From Hymenobacter jejuensis (GTDB lineage Bacteria; Bacteroidota; Bacteroidia; Cytophagales; Hymenobacteraceae): DNA of 64,000 bases. Position numbers and translations under genes: made by a program. The stretch's first letter is position 1. Each line of letters begins with the position of its first letter. Shown piece after piece: positions 17,983 to 29,100 of the stretch. The notes under the pieces were generated by a model. The model was not told the DNA's origin. It ran no database searches and saw only the letters and a program-made list of their open reading frames with translations. The stretch covers positions 1,240,001-1,304,000 of the forward strand of contig NZ_CP040896.1 in the NCBI RefSeq assembly GCF_006337165.1, given 5' to 3'.

Positions 17983-18336
17983 ATGGCTAACGAACCCGCT
18001 CCCACCGATCGCCTAAACCTTACAATTAAATCTTTGAAAAACGGCCTGACCAGCATTCCGCTCAGCGCCGCTATGGACATGCTCGAGGCTTGGCAGCAAG
18101 ACTTTCTGCAGAGCGGCCAACCGGCGTTGCAGGACATAGGCCGCGAAATCGGCAACCTGCAGTCGTTGCTCACCACATCCAAACTCGACGGCGGAGCTAT
18201 CGGCCAGTCGCTGAGCCTGCTGGGCTCCCAGACCAACCAGGCTGCTTTTCAGGCGCCTGCTGACCAGCAAGCCGATCTTCGTACCATCGGTGACTTGCTC
18301 ATCAAGAAAGGCGCTGAGCTGGATAAGCAGCGCTAA
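17983..18336 (+). CDS. Small hypothetical protein
   Basis: 117 residues, no signal peptide or membrane segment, so cytoplasmic. Mostly helical with Leu/Gln/Ser patterns: TDRLNLTIKSLKNGL, MLEAWQQDFLQ, DIGREIGNLQSLLTT, and a last helix TIGDLLIKKGAELDKQR. I recognise no family. The start is ATG 17983, 50 bp after uvsE, so co-transcription is possible; an upstream extension overlaps uvsE and is not credible. A bidirectional terminator follows. Confidence 0.65.
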   Translation: MANEPAPTDRLNLTIKSLKNGLTSIPLSAAMDMLEAWQQDFLQSGQPALQDIGREIGNLQSLLTTSKLDGGAIGQSLSLLGSQTNQAAFQAPADQQADLRTIGDLLIKKGAELDKQR

Positions 18337-18361
18337 AACCCTAGACAGGCATTTTGCACAC

Positions 18362-18400
18362 AAAAAGGCCGCTGACACAAGTTGTGTCAGCGGCCTTTTT
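18362..18400. terminator. Bidirectional intrinsic terminator
   Basis: 18-bp arms AAAAAGGCCGCTGACACA and TGTGTCAGCGGCCTTTTT with a 3-nt loop, between convergent genes. Confidence 0.92.
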
Positions 18401-18423
18401 AGCTGTTAGGAATCAGCTTCCGA

Positions 18424-18975
18424 CTACATGCCGGTTGTGCTGCTGGTTCTCTTGGTTTTGGTGGTTTTGCTGGCTTTGGTAGCCTTGGTTTTCGTACGGC
18501 CCGAAGTTGTGCCGCTCGTAGTCATGTCGCCAGCGCCGCTGGTCGTGCCATACGAGGTAGTGCCGCTCGTGGTGCCGCTAGTCGTGCCTGCAGTCATCGA
18601 GCCACTTGTAGTGCCCGAAGTTGTGCCGGTCGTCATGGCGCCGCTCGTGGTGCCCGAAGTGGTTGCGCTGGTAGTAGTGCCGGCGGTCGTGCCGTACGAG
18701 GTAGTACCCGCGGTAGTGCCGCTAGTCATCGAACCGCTTGTAGAGCCCGAGGTGGTTCCCATGGTACCCGATGTAGTGCCGGTAGTAGTTCCTACCGTTG
18801 TGCCGGTTGTACCGGCGGTGGTGCCGTACGTTGTCGAGCCCGATGTGGTGCCTACTGTTGTACCTGCAGTCGTTCCCGATGTGGTACCAGCAGTCGTTCC
18901 AGTGGTAGTGGTTTGGGCGTTAGCCGACGTGATACCCGCCGCGAGTAGCGCAGCAATTGCAAAAGCAGTTTTCAT
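18424..18975 (-). CDS. Secreted Thr/Gly/Ser tandem-repeat protein
   Basis: 183 residues. A signal peptide (MKTAFAIAALLAAGITSANA) is followed by about 140 residues built almost only from Thr, Gly and Ser in short units of the type TTSG, TTAG and TTYG, then a basic Lys/Thr tail (TKTKATKASKTTKTKR). It resembles a surface or matrix structural protein: flexible, many hydroxyl groups, likely disordered. The start is ATG 18975, immediately before the signal peptide. Tandem repeats make the copy number prone to change between strains. The opposite strand gives a long valine-rich frame that is an artefact of the same repeats. No family recognised. Confidence 0.7.
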   Translation of the reverse strand: MKTAFAIAALLAAGITSANAQTTTTGTTAGTTSGTTAGTTVGTTSGSTTYGTTAGTTGTTVGTTTGTTSGTMGTTSGSTSGSMTSGTTAGTTSYGTTAGTTTSATTSGTTSGAMTTGTTSGTTSGSMTAGTTSGTTSGTTSYGTTSGAGDMTTSGTTSGRTKTKATKASKTTKTKRTSSTTGM

Positions 18976-19312
18976 AAGAATTGGTGTTGGGCTGAAAATG
19001 GTAGAATAAGATTCTCTTATACCATGTCCTAAAGACAAGTCAGCCTTTTACGGGCAAATGGGCAGCAGTGTTCGTAAATGGCTGATTATATGACAAATGC
19101 TATACAGTAGAACTAATCAATTTTCCAGCTTCAAAACGCGTCAAGCAGGAATTTTCTAGCGGTCACGAGCAATAAAAAAATGCGGTTACTGTCCAGCATC
19201 TAGTCAGCTGTACTACCCAAGCTGCTTTTACCAAGGCCGACAAGGAATTGTACGATGCCGGCTTGCGGCCACCTTACTCATCAGGCAGCCATTAGCGCAT
19301 GCCCAAAAACAA
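18976..19312. other. Intergenic gap without recognised genes
   Basis: Between the repeat-protein start and the tmRNA terminator. I see no convincing coding frame, tRNA or repeat; presumably it holds the promoter of the repeat-protein gene on the minus strand. Confidence 0.5.
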
Positions 19313-19343
19313 AAACCCCGCCTCCAACTTGGAGGCGGGGTTT
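19313..19343 (-). terminator. Intrinsic terminator of ssrA
   Basis: Arms AAACCCCGCCTCC and GGAGGCGGGGTTT with a 5-nt loop; on the minus strand it is followed by a T-rich stretch and lies 5 bp after the mature tmRNA end. Confidence 0.92.
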
Positions 19344-19347
19344 AAAG

Positions 19348-19715
19348 TGGAGCTGCAGGGAGTCGAACCCTGGTCCAGACAAGGAAGCCGTCGAGCTTTC
19401 TACGTGCGTATCTATGCTTAGATTTTCGTGGTATCCCAGGCGCACATCAGGCCCTTGGTTTACCCTTAGATGCAGTTAGATTCGCTGCGTGGTCACACCT
19501 CCCACGCAACTATCCCTTTACTTACGACGCCCCGTGCTCACCCGTGAAAAGGAGGACGGATGCGGGACGATGACATTACTTAGTACCTAGACTAAGCAGC
19601 CATGGCGTAGCTATACTCGCCGGTTGTTGTTCGGATAACTTTTTGGCAGGAGATTTACCCAACTCCCGGCACGCTTACTCGCGACATGCTCAAGCTGTCA
19701 ATTCCGGTCAGCCCC
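19348..19715 (-). ncRNA. ssrA: Transfer-messenger RNA (tmRNA)
   Basis: Minus-strand RNA of about 368 nt. The 5' end GGGGCTGACCGGAATTGACAGC and the 3' end with GGTTCGACTCCC and CAGCTCC form the tRNA-like half: GGGGCTG pairs with CAGCTCC over 7 bp including one G-U, and the discriminator A follows. CCA is not encoded. The reading frame that ends at TAG (19592-19594) gives the proteolysis tag GEYSYAMAA, close to the Cytophaga-type tag GEESYAMAA as I remember it and ending in the ClpXP-recognised AA. tmRNA rescues ribosomes stalled on broken mRNA together with SmpB. Confidence 0.96.
19592..19621 (-). other. tmRNA tag-peptide reading frame
   Basis: Ten codons including the stop: GGC GAG TAT AGC TAC GCC, then ATG GCT GCT TAG, giving GEYSYAMAA. 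The resume codon is taken to be GGC by analogy with other Bacteroidota tags that begin with Gly-Glu; the exact resume site is inferred. Confidence 0.75.
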
Positions 19716-19832
19716 AAATGAGAAAGAACAAGTGCCAGCGTAACTGCCGGCAGGGTGCGAAGATACGCATCCAACCCACAAAACGTTACTTGTTCCCGCA
19801 TTTGTTCCCTTCCAAAGACCGTCTTTTCGGGG

Positions 19833-19840
19833 TATCTTTG
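19833..19840 (+). promoter_or_regulatory. -7 promoter element of dnaX
   Basis: TATCTTTG matches TAnnTTTG. It is followed after a few bases by GGAAGGAG, a Shine-Dalgarno-like sequence just before the dnaX ATG at 19852, so the 5' leader would be very short. Confidence 0.55.
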
Positions 19841-19851
19841 CAGGAAGGAGT

Positions 19852-21843
<1,992 letters not shown>

Positions 21844-22181
21844 GGATTCATCTTCTCAAATAAGAGTCCGCAACTTTTCAGGCGGTCGTTCTTTGTTCCG
21901 GACGAAAGCCGTTTGATGGGCAGAATGCGCCTCGTCTAAACGTCGATTTACCAGCCTGTCTGCTGGGCAGGCCCGGAGGCAGTTTACCTTCCTACAGCTC
22001 TGCTTCCCAGCAACATGTACCAAGCAAAATGCTAGAGCGCGGAGGCCGTTTTTTCGCGGGGTTTTGCCTGCTCTTCGGGCGGCATTGTAGCACTACGCTC
22101 ATAGCAAAAAGGATCGAATTGGTAATTACTTAGTAATCAATACTATACCTGATCACGTTTTTAATTCCAGTGCTTGCCTCC
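21844..22181. other. Intergenic gap without recognised genes
   Basis: Between dnaX and the M16 peptidase promoter. No credible coding frame or RNA gene. It contains a short palindrome ATTACTTAGTAAT (22125-22137) that is a variant of the recurrent AT-rich intergenic motif. Confidence 0.5.
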
Positions 22182-22189
22182 TATCTTTG
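22182..22189 (+). promoter_or_regulatory. -7 promoter element of the M16 peptidase gene
   Basis: TATCTTTG matches TAnnTTTG, 41 bp upstream of the chosen start; a T-rich stretch about 20 bp before it (22158-22162) could serve as the -33 element. Confidence 0.5.
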
Positions 22190-22229
22190 ATTTCTTATCC
22201 CTCAGGCCTGTTTTTTGCTCCGGAAATTC

Positions 22230-25200
22230 GTGAAAAAACCCTTTCTGCTTTTGTTTCCGGCTTTAGCGGCTTTGGGCCTTACCACGCAATGCCAATCCAG
22301 CAAACCGGCTGCAACGACTACTTCGGCAGTTACGGCTCCGGCCCCGACGGTCAAAGAATACAAATACGAAACCGTTGAGGGTGACCCACTTAAGGCCCGC
22401 ATCTATACCCTCGCCAACGGCCTAACCGTGTATTTGTCGGATTACGACGACGCACCACGCATCCAAACATATTTGGCGGTGCGCGCAGGCTCCAAAAACG
22501 ATCCGCACAACGCCACCGGCTTAGCGCACTATCTGGAGCACATGGTGTTCAAAGGCACTTCGCAGCTCGGCACGCAGAACTGGGCCGCGGAAAAGCCGGA
22601 ACTCGACAAGATAGAGGCACTGTACGAAACCTATCGCACCAAAACGGACGCCGCGGAGCGTAAGCGCATTTACCACCAGATCGACTCGATTTCGAGTGTG
22701 GCGGCCAAATACGCCGTCGCTAACGAGTACGATAAGGTAATGGGTGCTATTGGCGCCAAAGGATCGAACGCTTACACTTCGGTAGAACAGACTGTCTATC
22801 AAGAAGATATCCCTTCGAACCAAATCGAGAAGTGGGCCGCTATCCAGTCGGAGCGCCTGCGCGAAATGGTGCCGCGCCTGTTTCATACGGAACTGGAAGC
22901 CGTGTACGAAGAGAAAAACCGTACGCTGGACAGCGATTTTTCGAAGGAATTTGAGGCGATGAACGCCACGCTGTATCGCAAGCACGAGTACGGCACCCAA
23001 ACGACCATCGGCACGATTCAGCACTTGCAGAATCCGTCGATCACGGAAATTAAAAACTACTTCGGCAAGTACTACATGCCCAATAACGTGGCACTTTGCC
23101 TAAGCGGCGATCTGGATTACGACCAGACCATCCGCATCATCGACCAATACTTCGGTAAGCTGCCTACCAAGCCAGTGCCCACGTTTAACGTGGCGAAGGA
23201 AGATCCCATTGCGGCTCCCATCACGAAGGAAATAGTTGGTCCCGACGCCGAAAACGTGATGATTGGCTTTCGCTTCCCGGGCACAACCACCCAGGATGCG
23301 CTGGTGCTGCGCATGATCGATAAAATCCTGAGCAACGGCCAGGCCGGTCTGATTGACCTAAATCTGAACCAGCAGCAAAAGGTATTGCAGGCGGCTACGA
23401 TTACGGACATCAACAACGATTACTCGACGCACATCCTGTACGGTATGCCGCGCCAAGGCCAGACGTTGCAGCAGGTGCGTGATCTGCTCCTCGCCCAGCT
23501 TGATAAGGTAAAGAAAGGCGACTTCCCCGAGTGGCTTATCCCGGCCATCGTCAACAATGAGAAGCTGCAGCGTACCAAAAGCTACGAGAGCAACGAGGCC
23601 CGCGCCGGTGCTTTTGTGGCGGCTTTTGTGGCCCACGAAGACTGGAAGGATTACCTGAAGCAGTTCGATGATTTTGCCAAAATCACGAAGGACGACGTGC
23701 TGCGCGTTGCCAACCAATACTACGGCACCAACTACGCGCTCATCTACAAGCGCACCGGCAAAGACACCAGCACGCCGAAAGTCATCAAACCTGCGATCAC
23801 GCCGGTACCGGTCAATCGGGATGCTGCTTCGGCTTTTTACAAGCAGGTAACGAGCATGCCGTCGCCGGATTTGCAGCCGGTTTTCGTTGATTATCAGAAG
23901 GATATCCAGCAGGCCACGCTGAAATCGGGCATACCGCTGTATTACAGTCAGAACACCGAAAACGGTTTGTTCAACCTGTACTACATCCTGGATATGGGCA
24001 CGAACAACGATCCCAAACTGGGCTTAGCGGCTGATTATCTGCAATATCTGGGCACCGACAAGTACACAGCGGCGCAGCTGCAACAGGAGTTCTACAAGCT
24101 GGGCTGCTCGTTCGGCGTTTTTTCCGGCCAAGACCGGGTGTATGTAAGCCTGAGCGGGCTGGACACCAACTTTGAGCCGGCTTTGCAACTGTTTGAAAGC
24201 TTGCTGGCGAGCCCCAAACCAGATGCCAAGGCGCTCAACGACATGGTGGCGGGCATTCTAAAAGCCCGCCAAGACGCCAAGTTGAACAAGCAGGTGATCC
24301 TAAGCCAGGCGATGGTGAATTACGCCAAATACGGCCCCAAAAATCCGTTCACCAGCATTCTGCCAGAGAAGGAGCTTCGCGCCTTAAAACCTGCTGACCT
24401 CACGGCGCTCACCAAGAAGCTGACTTCTTATCAGCATCGCGTGCTGTATTATGGCCCACGGCCTGCTGAAGTACTTCAGGCAAGACGAGAAGCTGTTCCA
24501 GTTGACACGCAAAAAGTGGGGAATATTGTTAAGCGTATTATCGATACGTCCGGAAACCTGCTCCAAGTACTCAACAAATTCCACCAAACACCCGCTAAGC
24601 TCACTCCGGTGCCGGCTGATAAGGATTTTGCGGAGCAGCCCATGAAGGACCGCAAGGTCTATTGGGTGGACTACAACATGGTGCAGGCCGAAATCCTGTT
24701 TTTAACTAAGGGCGACATTTACAACAAGGAAATTGTGCCCACTGCGAGCCTTTACAACGAATATTTCGGAGGCTCGATGGGCAGCATTGTATTCCAAGAA
24801 CTACGCGAGTCGAAGGCGCTGGCGTATTCGGCTTCGTCGCGGTACGCCAACGCCGATAAGCTGGGCCGATCCAACTATGTGCTCTCCTACATTGGCACCC
24901 AGAGCGACAAGCTCCCCGAGGCGATGGCCGGGATGGAAGCGCTGCTCAACGATATGCCGGTGGCTGAAGCGAACCTGCAAATCGCTAAAAATGCCATTCG
25001 CAACAGCATCGCTACGGAGCGCATCACCAAGTCCGACATTCTGTTCAGCTACGAGCGTGCCCGCCGCCTGGGCCTCGATTATGACGTGCGCCGCGACGTG
25101 TACGAGAAGACTTATAACATGAGCTTCGACGACCTGAAGAAGTTTCAGGAAGCCAAAATCAAAGGCCAAAGCCAGACGATTTTGGTGATTGGCTCGAAAG

Positions 25201-25277
25201 ACCGCTTGAATTTCAAGGAGTTGGCCAAATACGGACAAGTCCAGCAACTTACGCTGAAGGAGATTTTCGGCTATTAA
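22230..25277 (+). CDS. M16 family zinc metallopeptidase, tandem two-unit form
   Basis: About 1015 residues. Exported: hydrophobic signal followed by a cysteine (LTTQC, Cys21), a weak lipobox. The first M16 unit has the inverted zinc motif H100-Y-L-E103-H104 (HYLEHMVFKGT) with the distal glutamate in ELEAVYEEKN, so it should be catalytic. The second unit (from about 560) repeats the fold but reads AADYLQYLGT where the zinc site should be, so it is the inactive partner that closes the chamber. Such clamshell peptidases degrade short peptides in the periplasm. No ATG precedes the signal; GTG at 22230 or TTG at 22215 must start it. Confidence 0.9.
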   Translation: MKKPFLLLFPALAALGLTTQCQSSKPAATTTSAVTAPAPTVKEYKYETVEGDPLKARIYTLANGLTVYLSDYDDAPRIQTYLAVRAGSKNDPHNATGLAHYLEHMVFKGTSQLGTQNWAAEKPELDKIEALYETYRTKTDAAERKRIYHQIDSISSVAAKYAVANEYDKVMGAIGAKGSNAYTSVEQTVYQEDIPSNQIEKWAAIQSERLREMVPRLFHTELEAVYEEKNRTLDSDFSKEFEAMNATLYRKHEYGTQTTIGTIQHLQNPSITEIKNYFGKYYMPNNVALCLSGDLDYDQTIRIIDQYFGKLPTKPVPTFNVAKEDPIAAPITKEIVGPDAENVMIGFRFPGTTTQDALVLRMIDKILSNGQAGLIDLNLNQQQKVLQAATITDINNDYSTHILYGMPRQGQTLQQVRDLLLAQLDKVKKGDFPEWLIPAIVNNEKLQRTKSYESNEARAGAFVAAFVAHEDWKDYLKQFDDFAKITKDDVLRVANQYYGTNYALIYKRTGKDTSTPKVIKPAITPVPVNRDAASAFYKQVTSMPSPDLQPVFVDYQKDIQQATLKSGIPLYYSQNTENGLFNLYYILDMGTNNDPKLGLAADYLQYLGTDKYTAAQLQQEFYKLGCSFGVFSGQDRVYVSLSGLDTNFEPALQLFESLLASPKPDAKALNDMVAGILKARQDAKLNKQVILSQAMVNYAKYGPKNPFTSILPEKELRALKPADLTALTKKLTSYQHRVLYYGPRPAEVLQARREAVPVDTQKVGNIVKRIIDTSGNLLQVLNKFHQTPAKLTPVPADKDFAEQPMKDRKVYWVDYNMVQAEILFLTKGDIYNKEIVPTASLYNEYFGGSMGSIVFQELRESKALAYSASSRYANADKLGRSNYVLSYIGTQSDKLPEAMAGMEALLNDMPVAEANLQIAKNAIRNSIATERITKSDILFSYERARRLGLDYDVRRDVYEKTYNMSFDDLKKFQEAKIKGQSQTILVIGSKDRLNFKELAKYGQVQQLTLKEIFGY

Positions 25278-25432
25278 TAACTACTTGTTAATCAAGGGCT
25301 TGCAAATTGGCTTGTTTGGCATACTCCGTACGCATCGGAATTAGTTTGCAAGGCCTAACGTGACAACCTGCTTTTACTTAATACAACCCAAAACACCAAT
25401 AACTGTCAACTAACAACTGACACATTTCAACA

Positions 25433-26698
25433 ATGGCAGAACAGAAAATCACCATTAAAAACGGCAAGCTGACGGTACCCAATACTCCCGTAATCCCTTT
25501 CATCGAGGGCGATGGTACAGGTCCGGATATCTGGGCGGCTTCGCAGAAAGTGTTTGACGCAGCGGTGGCCAAAGCATATGGCGGCGCGCGCAAACTGGTG
25601 TGGAAAGAAGTGCTGGCCGGCGAGAAATCCTTTAAGCAAACCGGCAACTGGCTGCCAAACGAAACGCTGGACGCGTTCCGCGAATACTTAGTAGGTATCA
25701 AAGGCCCCCTGACGACTCCCGTGGGCGGCGGCATTCGGTCGCTGAACGTGGCCCTGCGCCAAGAGCTTGACCTATATGCGTGCGTGCGCCCGGTGCGGTG
25801 GTTTGAAGGCGTGCCATCGCCGGTGAAGCAGCCAAACCTGACGGATATGGTGATCTTCCGTGAAAACACCGAAGATATTTATGCCGGTATCGAGTACATG
25901 AACGGCACGCCGCAGGCGCAAAAAATGCTCGAATTTTTGCAGGACGAAATGGGCGTGAAGAAAATTCGCTTCCCCGAGACGTCTTCGTTTGGCATCAAGC
26001 CGGTTTCGAAGGAAGGCACCGAGCGGTTGGTGCGCGCGGCCATCGATTATGCCATCACGCACAAGAAGCCTTCGGTGACCATCGTGCACAAAGGCAACAT
26101 CATGAAGTTCACGGAAGGCGCGTTCAAAACCTGGGGCTATGAACTGGCCGAGCGCGAGTTTGGCGACAAGGTGTTCACGTGGGCTCAGTACGACCGCATT
26201 GCGGCGAAACAAGGCCAGGACGTTGCCGATGCTCAGCAGAAAGCCGCGCTCGACGGCGGCAAGCTGCTCATTAAGGACAGCATCGCCGACGCCTTCTTAC
26301 AACAAATTCTACTTCGCCCAGCTGAGTATTCGGTAGTAGCTACCCTCAACCTGAACGGAGACTACATCTCCGACGCGCTGGCAGCTATCGTGGGCGGCAT
26401 CGGCATCGCGCCCGGCGCCAACATCAATTATATAACTGGCCACGCCATCTTCGAAGCTACCCACGGCACGGCGCCCAAGTATGCAGGCCAAGACAAAGTA
26501 AACCCCGGCTCGGTGATCTTGTCCGGCGCCATGATGTTCGAATATTTGGGTTGGCAGGAAGTTGCCGACCTCATCTACAAAGGCCTCGAAGCAGCCATCG
26601 CGTCCAAGCGCGTGACCTACGACTTTGAGCGCTTGATGGAAGGCGCTACTTTGCTGAAATGCAGCGAGTTCGGCGAAGAGATCATCAACAGAATGTAA
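25433..26698 (+). CDS. icd: Isocitrate dehydrogenase (NADP+)
   Basis: 421 residues, the size of the E. coli-type homodimeric enzyme that oxidises isocitrate to 2-oxoglutarate in the TCA cycle. Motifs are [16 protein letters not shown] at the N-terminus, the substrate-binding and phosphorylation loop [54 protein letters not shown], the metal-binding aspartates in [14 protein letters not shown], and the cofactor loop [19 protein letters not shown], whose Lys and Tyr pattern fits NADP. Single gene with a long palindromic terminator. Together with sucD it gives two TCA genes in the window, not linked. Confidence 0.96.
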   Translation: MAEQKITIKNGKLTVPNTPVIPFIEGDGTGPDIWAASQKVFDAAVAKAYGGARKLVWKEVLAGEKSFKQTGNWLPNETLDAFREYLVGIKGPLTTPVGGGIRSLNVALRQELDLYACVRPVRWFEGVPSPVKQPNLTDMVIFRENTEDIYAGIEYMNGTPQAQKMLEFLQDEMGVKKIRFPETSSFGIKPVSKEGTERLVRAAIDYAITHKKPSVTIVHKGNIMKFTEGAFKTWGYELAEREFGDKVFTWAQYDRIAAKQGQDVADAQQKAALDGGKLLIKDSIADAFLQQILLRPAEYSVVATLNLNGDYISDALAAIVGGIGIAPGANINYITGHAIFEATHGTAPKYAGQDKVNPGSVILSGAMMFEYLGWQEVADLIYKGLEAAIASKRVTYDFERLMEGATLLKCSEFGEEIINRM

Positions 26699-26713
26699 TA
26701 CTTTGGCTAGACC

Positions 26714-26759
26714 AAAATAAAAACCCACGTTGGCTTTAGCTGGCGTGGGTTTTTATTTT
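26714..26759. terminator. Bidirectional intrinsic terminator after icd
   Basis: 16-bp arms AAAATAAAAACCCACG and CGTGGGTTTTTATTTT with a 14-nt loop. Confidence 0.9.
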
Positions 26760-26872
26760 AAAGTTCTGACGCGGCTTATAAAACAACAGAACATCTATAA
26801 ACTTCCAATAACCCAATTACAGAAAGCAACACTTTAGACAGTGTAACTTGCCGCTTCATTTAGCTTCAGTTT

Positions 26873-27184
26873 ATGCTTGCCACTTTGCTTCGTACTACCC
26901 TTGGGCGCTTGCGCATTATTGGTTTTTTGGAAGGTCTTTCGTTTCTGACACTGCTGGGAATCGCTATGCCCCTGAAATACCTGGCGGGCCAACCACAAGC
27001 GGTGCGCATCGTGGGCATGGCGCACGGGCTGTTGTTTGTGCTGTACGTCGTGTTGGTGATTCAGGCCAGCATCGAGTACGGCTGGCATTTTCGTAAAGCC
27101 TTGCTGGCGTTTTTTGCCTCGGTGATTCCCTTCGGCACCTTTTGGGCTGACAAGAACTTATTCCGGAACGATGCGCGTGAATAG
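26873..27184 (+). CDS. DUF3817 domain-containing membrane protein
   Basis: 103 residues with three predicted membrane helices. The DUF3817 signature is clear: RLRIIGFLEGLSFLTLLGIAMPLKY, then VRIVGMAHGLLFVLYVVLV, and a last helix ending in IPFGTFWADKNL. Family members are small inner-membrane proteins of unknown function, widespread in bacteria. The start is the ATG at 26873; an overlapping frame on the same strand is a shadow. No neighbour suggests a role; the closest gene downstream is convergent. Confidence 0.85.
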   Translation: MLATLLRTTLGRLRIIGFLEGLSFLTLLGIAMPLKYLAGQPQAVRIVGMAHGLLFVLYVVLVIQASIEYGWHFRKALLAFFASVIPFGTFWADKNLFRNDARE

Positions 27185-27344
27185 GCAAATTGCCCCCAAC
27201 TACCGCATCTTCATAATAAGTTAATAATCAAGCATTTATAAAAATAGGCAAATACCCAGCTTTGATTAGATGCTTACTGGGGGTTTGCATTAGCTGAGTA
27301 ATTGTACTTGGTCGTATCACCGGCGTCTCAGAACAGCCTCTAAG

Positions 27345-27406
27345 CCAACTACCTAAAACGCCGACGGCTCCTGCATGCAGGAGCCGTCGGCGTTTTAGGT
27401 AGTTGG
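27345..27406. repeat. Perfect 62-bp palindrome (31-bp arms, no loop)
   Basis: Left arm 27345-27375 and right arm 27376-27406 are exact reverse complements. It starts CCAACTACCTAAAACGCC and has TGCATGCA at the centre. It lies six bases beyond the stop codon of the convergent DUF2141 gene, so it probably ends that transcript, and may end the plus-strand one too. Perfect palindromes of this length are rare because they are unstable in replication. Confidence 0.9.
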
Positions 27407-27411
27407 GATAC

Positions 27412-27867
27412 TTACTTCTTCATCGAAATGGTGACCAACGTGGCTGGGCCGCTCACAGTGAACTTACACTCGTCGAAAGCCGGGGCGCTAAACTTGGGGC
27501 GGATATTGTTGGAAAAGGCATACGGCTCCGTCGGAATGCCCAGCATGTTCTTGTCCACCAAATCGTTGTCGTTCAAATCCTGCGTCAGTGCGACGGCCCA
27601 CTCGCCGTTGGTCAACTCGATGGGCAGCGTAATCTGTTTTTGGCCGGCAGGCTTCACGTACTTGAGCAACGTATAGCGGCCACGCTGCAGGAAGTTTTCC
27701 TTCACGTTGTAGAAATAAAGTTTCAACGTAGCCTTGGTCGAAGGAAGATCCGTGACGACCACATTTACTGCTGAGGTTGCTACGGGTAGGGTCGCTGTGT
27801 GCGGCGTTGCCAAAGGCCCCAGTAAGCTGGCACCAACGGATAAGAAAGCTACTTGAAGAGAAATCAT
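27412..27867 (-). CDS. DUF2141 domain-containing exported protein
   Basis: 151 residues with an N-terminal signal-like segment and a DUF2141 domain: VNVVVTDLPSTKATLKLYFYN, WAVALTQDLNDNDLVDKNMLG, and IPTEPYAFSNNIRPKFSAPAFDE, the last being the family's most conserved stretch. DUF2141 proteins are beta-sandwich proteins of unknown role, exported and common in Bacteroidota and Proteobacteria. Starts at ATG 27867; a TTG two codons upstream is less likely. The transcript probably ends at the large palindrome. Single gene. Confidence 0.85.
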   Translation of the reverse strand: MISLQVAFLSVGASLLGPLATPHTATLPVATSAVNVVVTDLPSTKATLKLYFYNVKENFLQRGRYTLLKYVKPAGQKQITLPIELTNGEWAVALTQDLNDNDLVDKNMLGIPTEPYAFSNNIRPKFSAPAFDECKFTVSGPATLVTISMKK

Positions 27868-29100
27868 AGACAAAAAGCCAAGTGGTGATTACAAGCTAAG
27901 CATAAACCAAGACCTTCGCAAGAAAGCCCCCCTTACGCTAGCTGTCCAACGTGCTGTTGGTCTTCCGCCTAGACGCAACCATTTGCTGTTTAGTTTCCGG
28001 CCGCTGCAATTGCCTCACAATAGTTGCAGCCTAGCGTTTGTTTTCAAGCCTGCTTTTCATTGAGCAAAGATTTCCTCCGCGCCTCAGCATAAGTAAGTTA
28101 GGCCAAGCCTATTTCGGCATGTAGGTAATAAAGCAGCCGATATTCTCGATTCTAGACAACTCTCTCGTTTTCGGACAATTAGCTGCCTCCTTCAGCGAGT
28201 GATTCTGTGCGTTTAGCTGCAAAAAAGGCGCATTAAACGAATAGTACAAGTTGAGGGTGATAAAAAATCTATGTTTGTCAAGGGAAGATGTTTGCCAAGA
28301 CATGTCTTGATTTTAGACAAAAATATTGCAAGAGCAGGGAAAATAGTTAACGCTGTTAAATGCTCAAGATTTGTACAGTAGCAATCAAGAAATAATATAA
28401 ATAATCTCATAAAATTTTAAACTTTATATTTATGAATTATATAGTAAGCCTTACTTATTTAATCAAATATGTTACCAAGGGTCATGGATTGCGCCAAAAA
28501 ATTTTGATTGCCCAATCAGCTTATTATCAACATATTATACATAATATTGCTATGGCAAAAAGAAATGCAGGCCTACGATCTGTAGAAGTCCTAACAGATT
28601 AGTTTAAAACATTTCTTCACAAAGTTTCTTGTACTTAAAACCGATGTGCTTCTCTACTTCGTAAGCATGCGGCAACACAGAAGAAATTCCTATAGATTTT
28701 TACTCTGCTCGGTATAGTCATATTGTTTGATAATTTGTTTTCTGTTCCTTTTCCATTCCAGGTATTGTTTCTCTGCACTTCACCATCACTGGGTCATATG
28801 AAAAAAATCTACTTATTACTTTATCTGTCTGACGAACCTTCTCATCAGCCTATTCAGCAGACTGACCTGGAGCATATCTACCTGCATTAAATTACTGTGA
28901 ATCAGCACGATAAGCCTTCACTCAGTTTAATACTCGGGTGATCGTGCTTTGCTAAGTTATCGCGGCGTTTGCCTCCCAATACTTCCGTAGCCACAAGGCG
29001 TTGCAGATCGCTGCTAGCGCTTTCGAACTACTGTTTTGCCCCTACCGTCCAGTCGGCTCACCTAGCCGATCTCCTTTTGCAACCTTGTTTTACCAGTTTT
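27868..29100. other. AT-rich gene-poor region
   Basis: About 1.2 kb with no convincing gene. The central part (about 28250-28800) is much more AT-rich than anything else here. Visible features: a 14-bp palindrome CAAGACATGTCTTG at 28296-28309; a 30-codon frame at 28798-28890 that starts MKKIYLLLYL like a signal peptide but then loses character; and stretches resembling the start of an exported protein. It may be a decayed gene, an acquired fragment or long regulatory DNA before the 29.1 kb cluster. Confidence 0.5.

Noticed and set aside
18428..19009. Valine-rich 193-codon frame on the plus strand, like a membrane protein
   Set aside because: It is the reverse of the Thr/Gly repeats of the minus-strand exported protein and has no other support.
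28109..28410. Small minus-strand frames in the AT-rich region
   Set aside because: Short, without recognisable domain, signal or start context; chance frames are common in AT-rich DNA.
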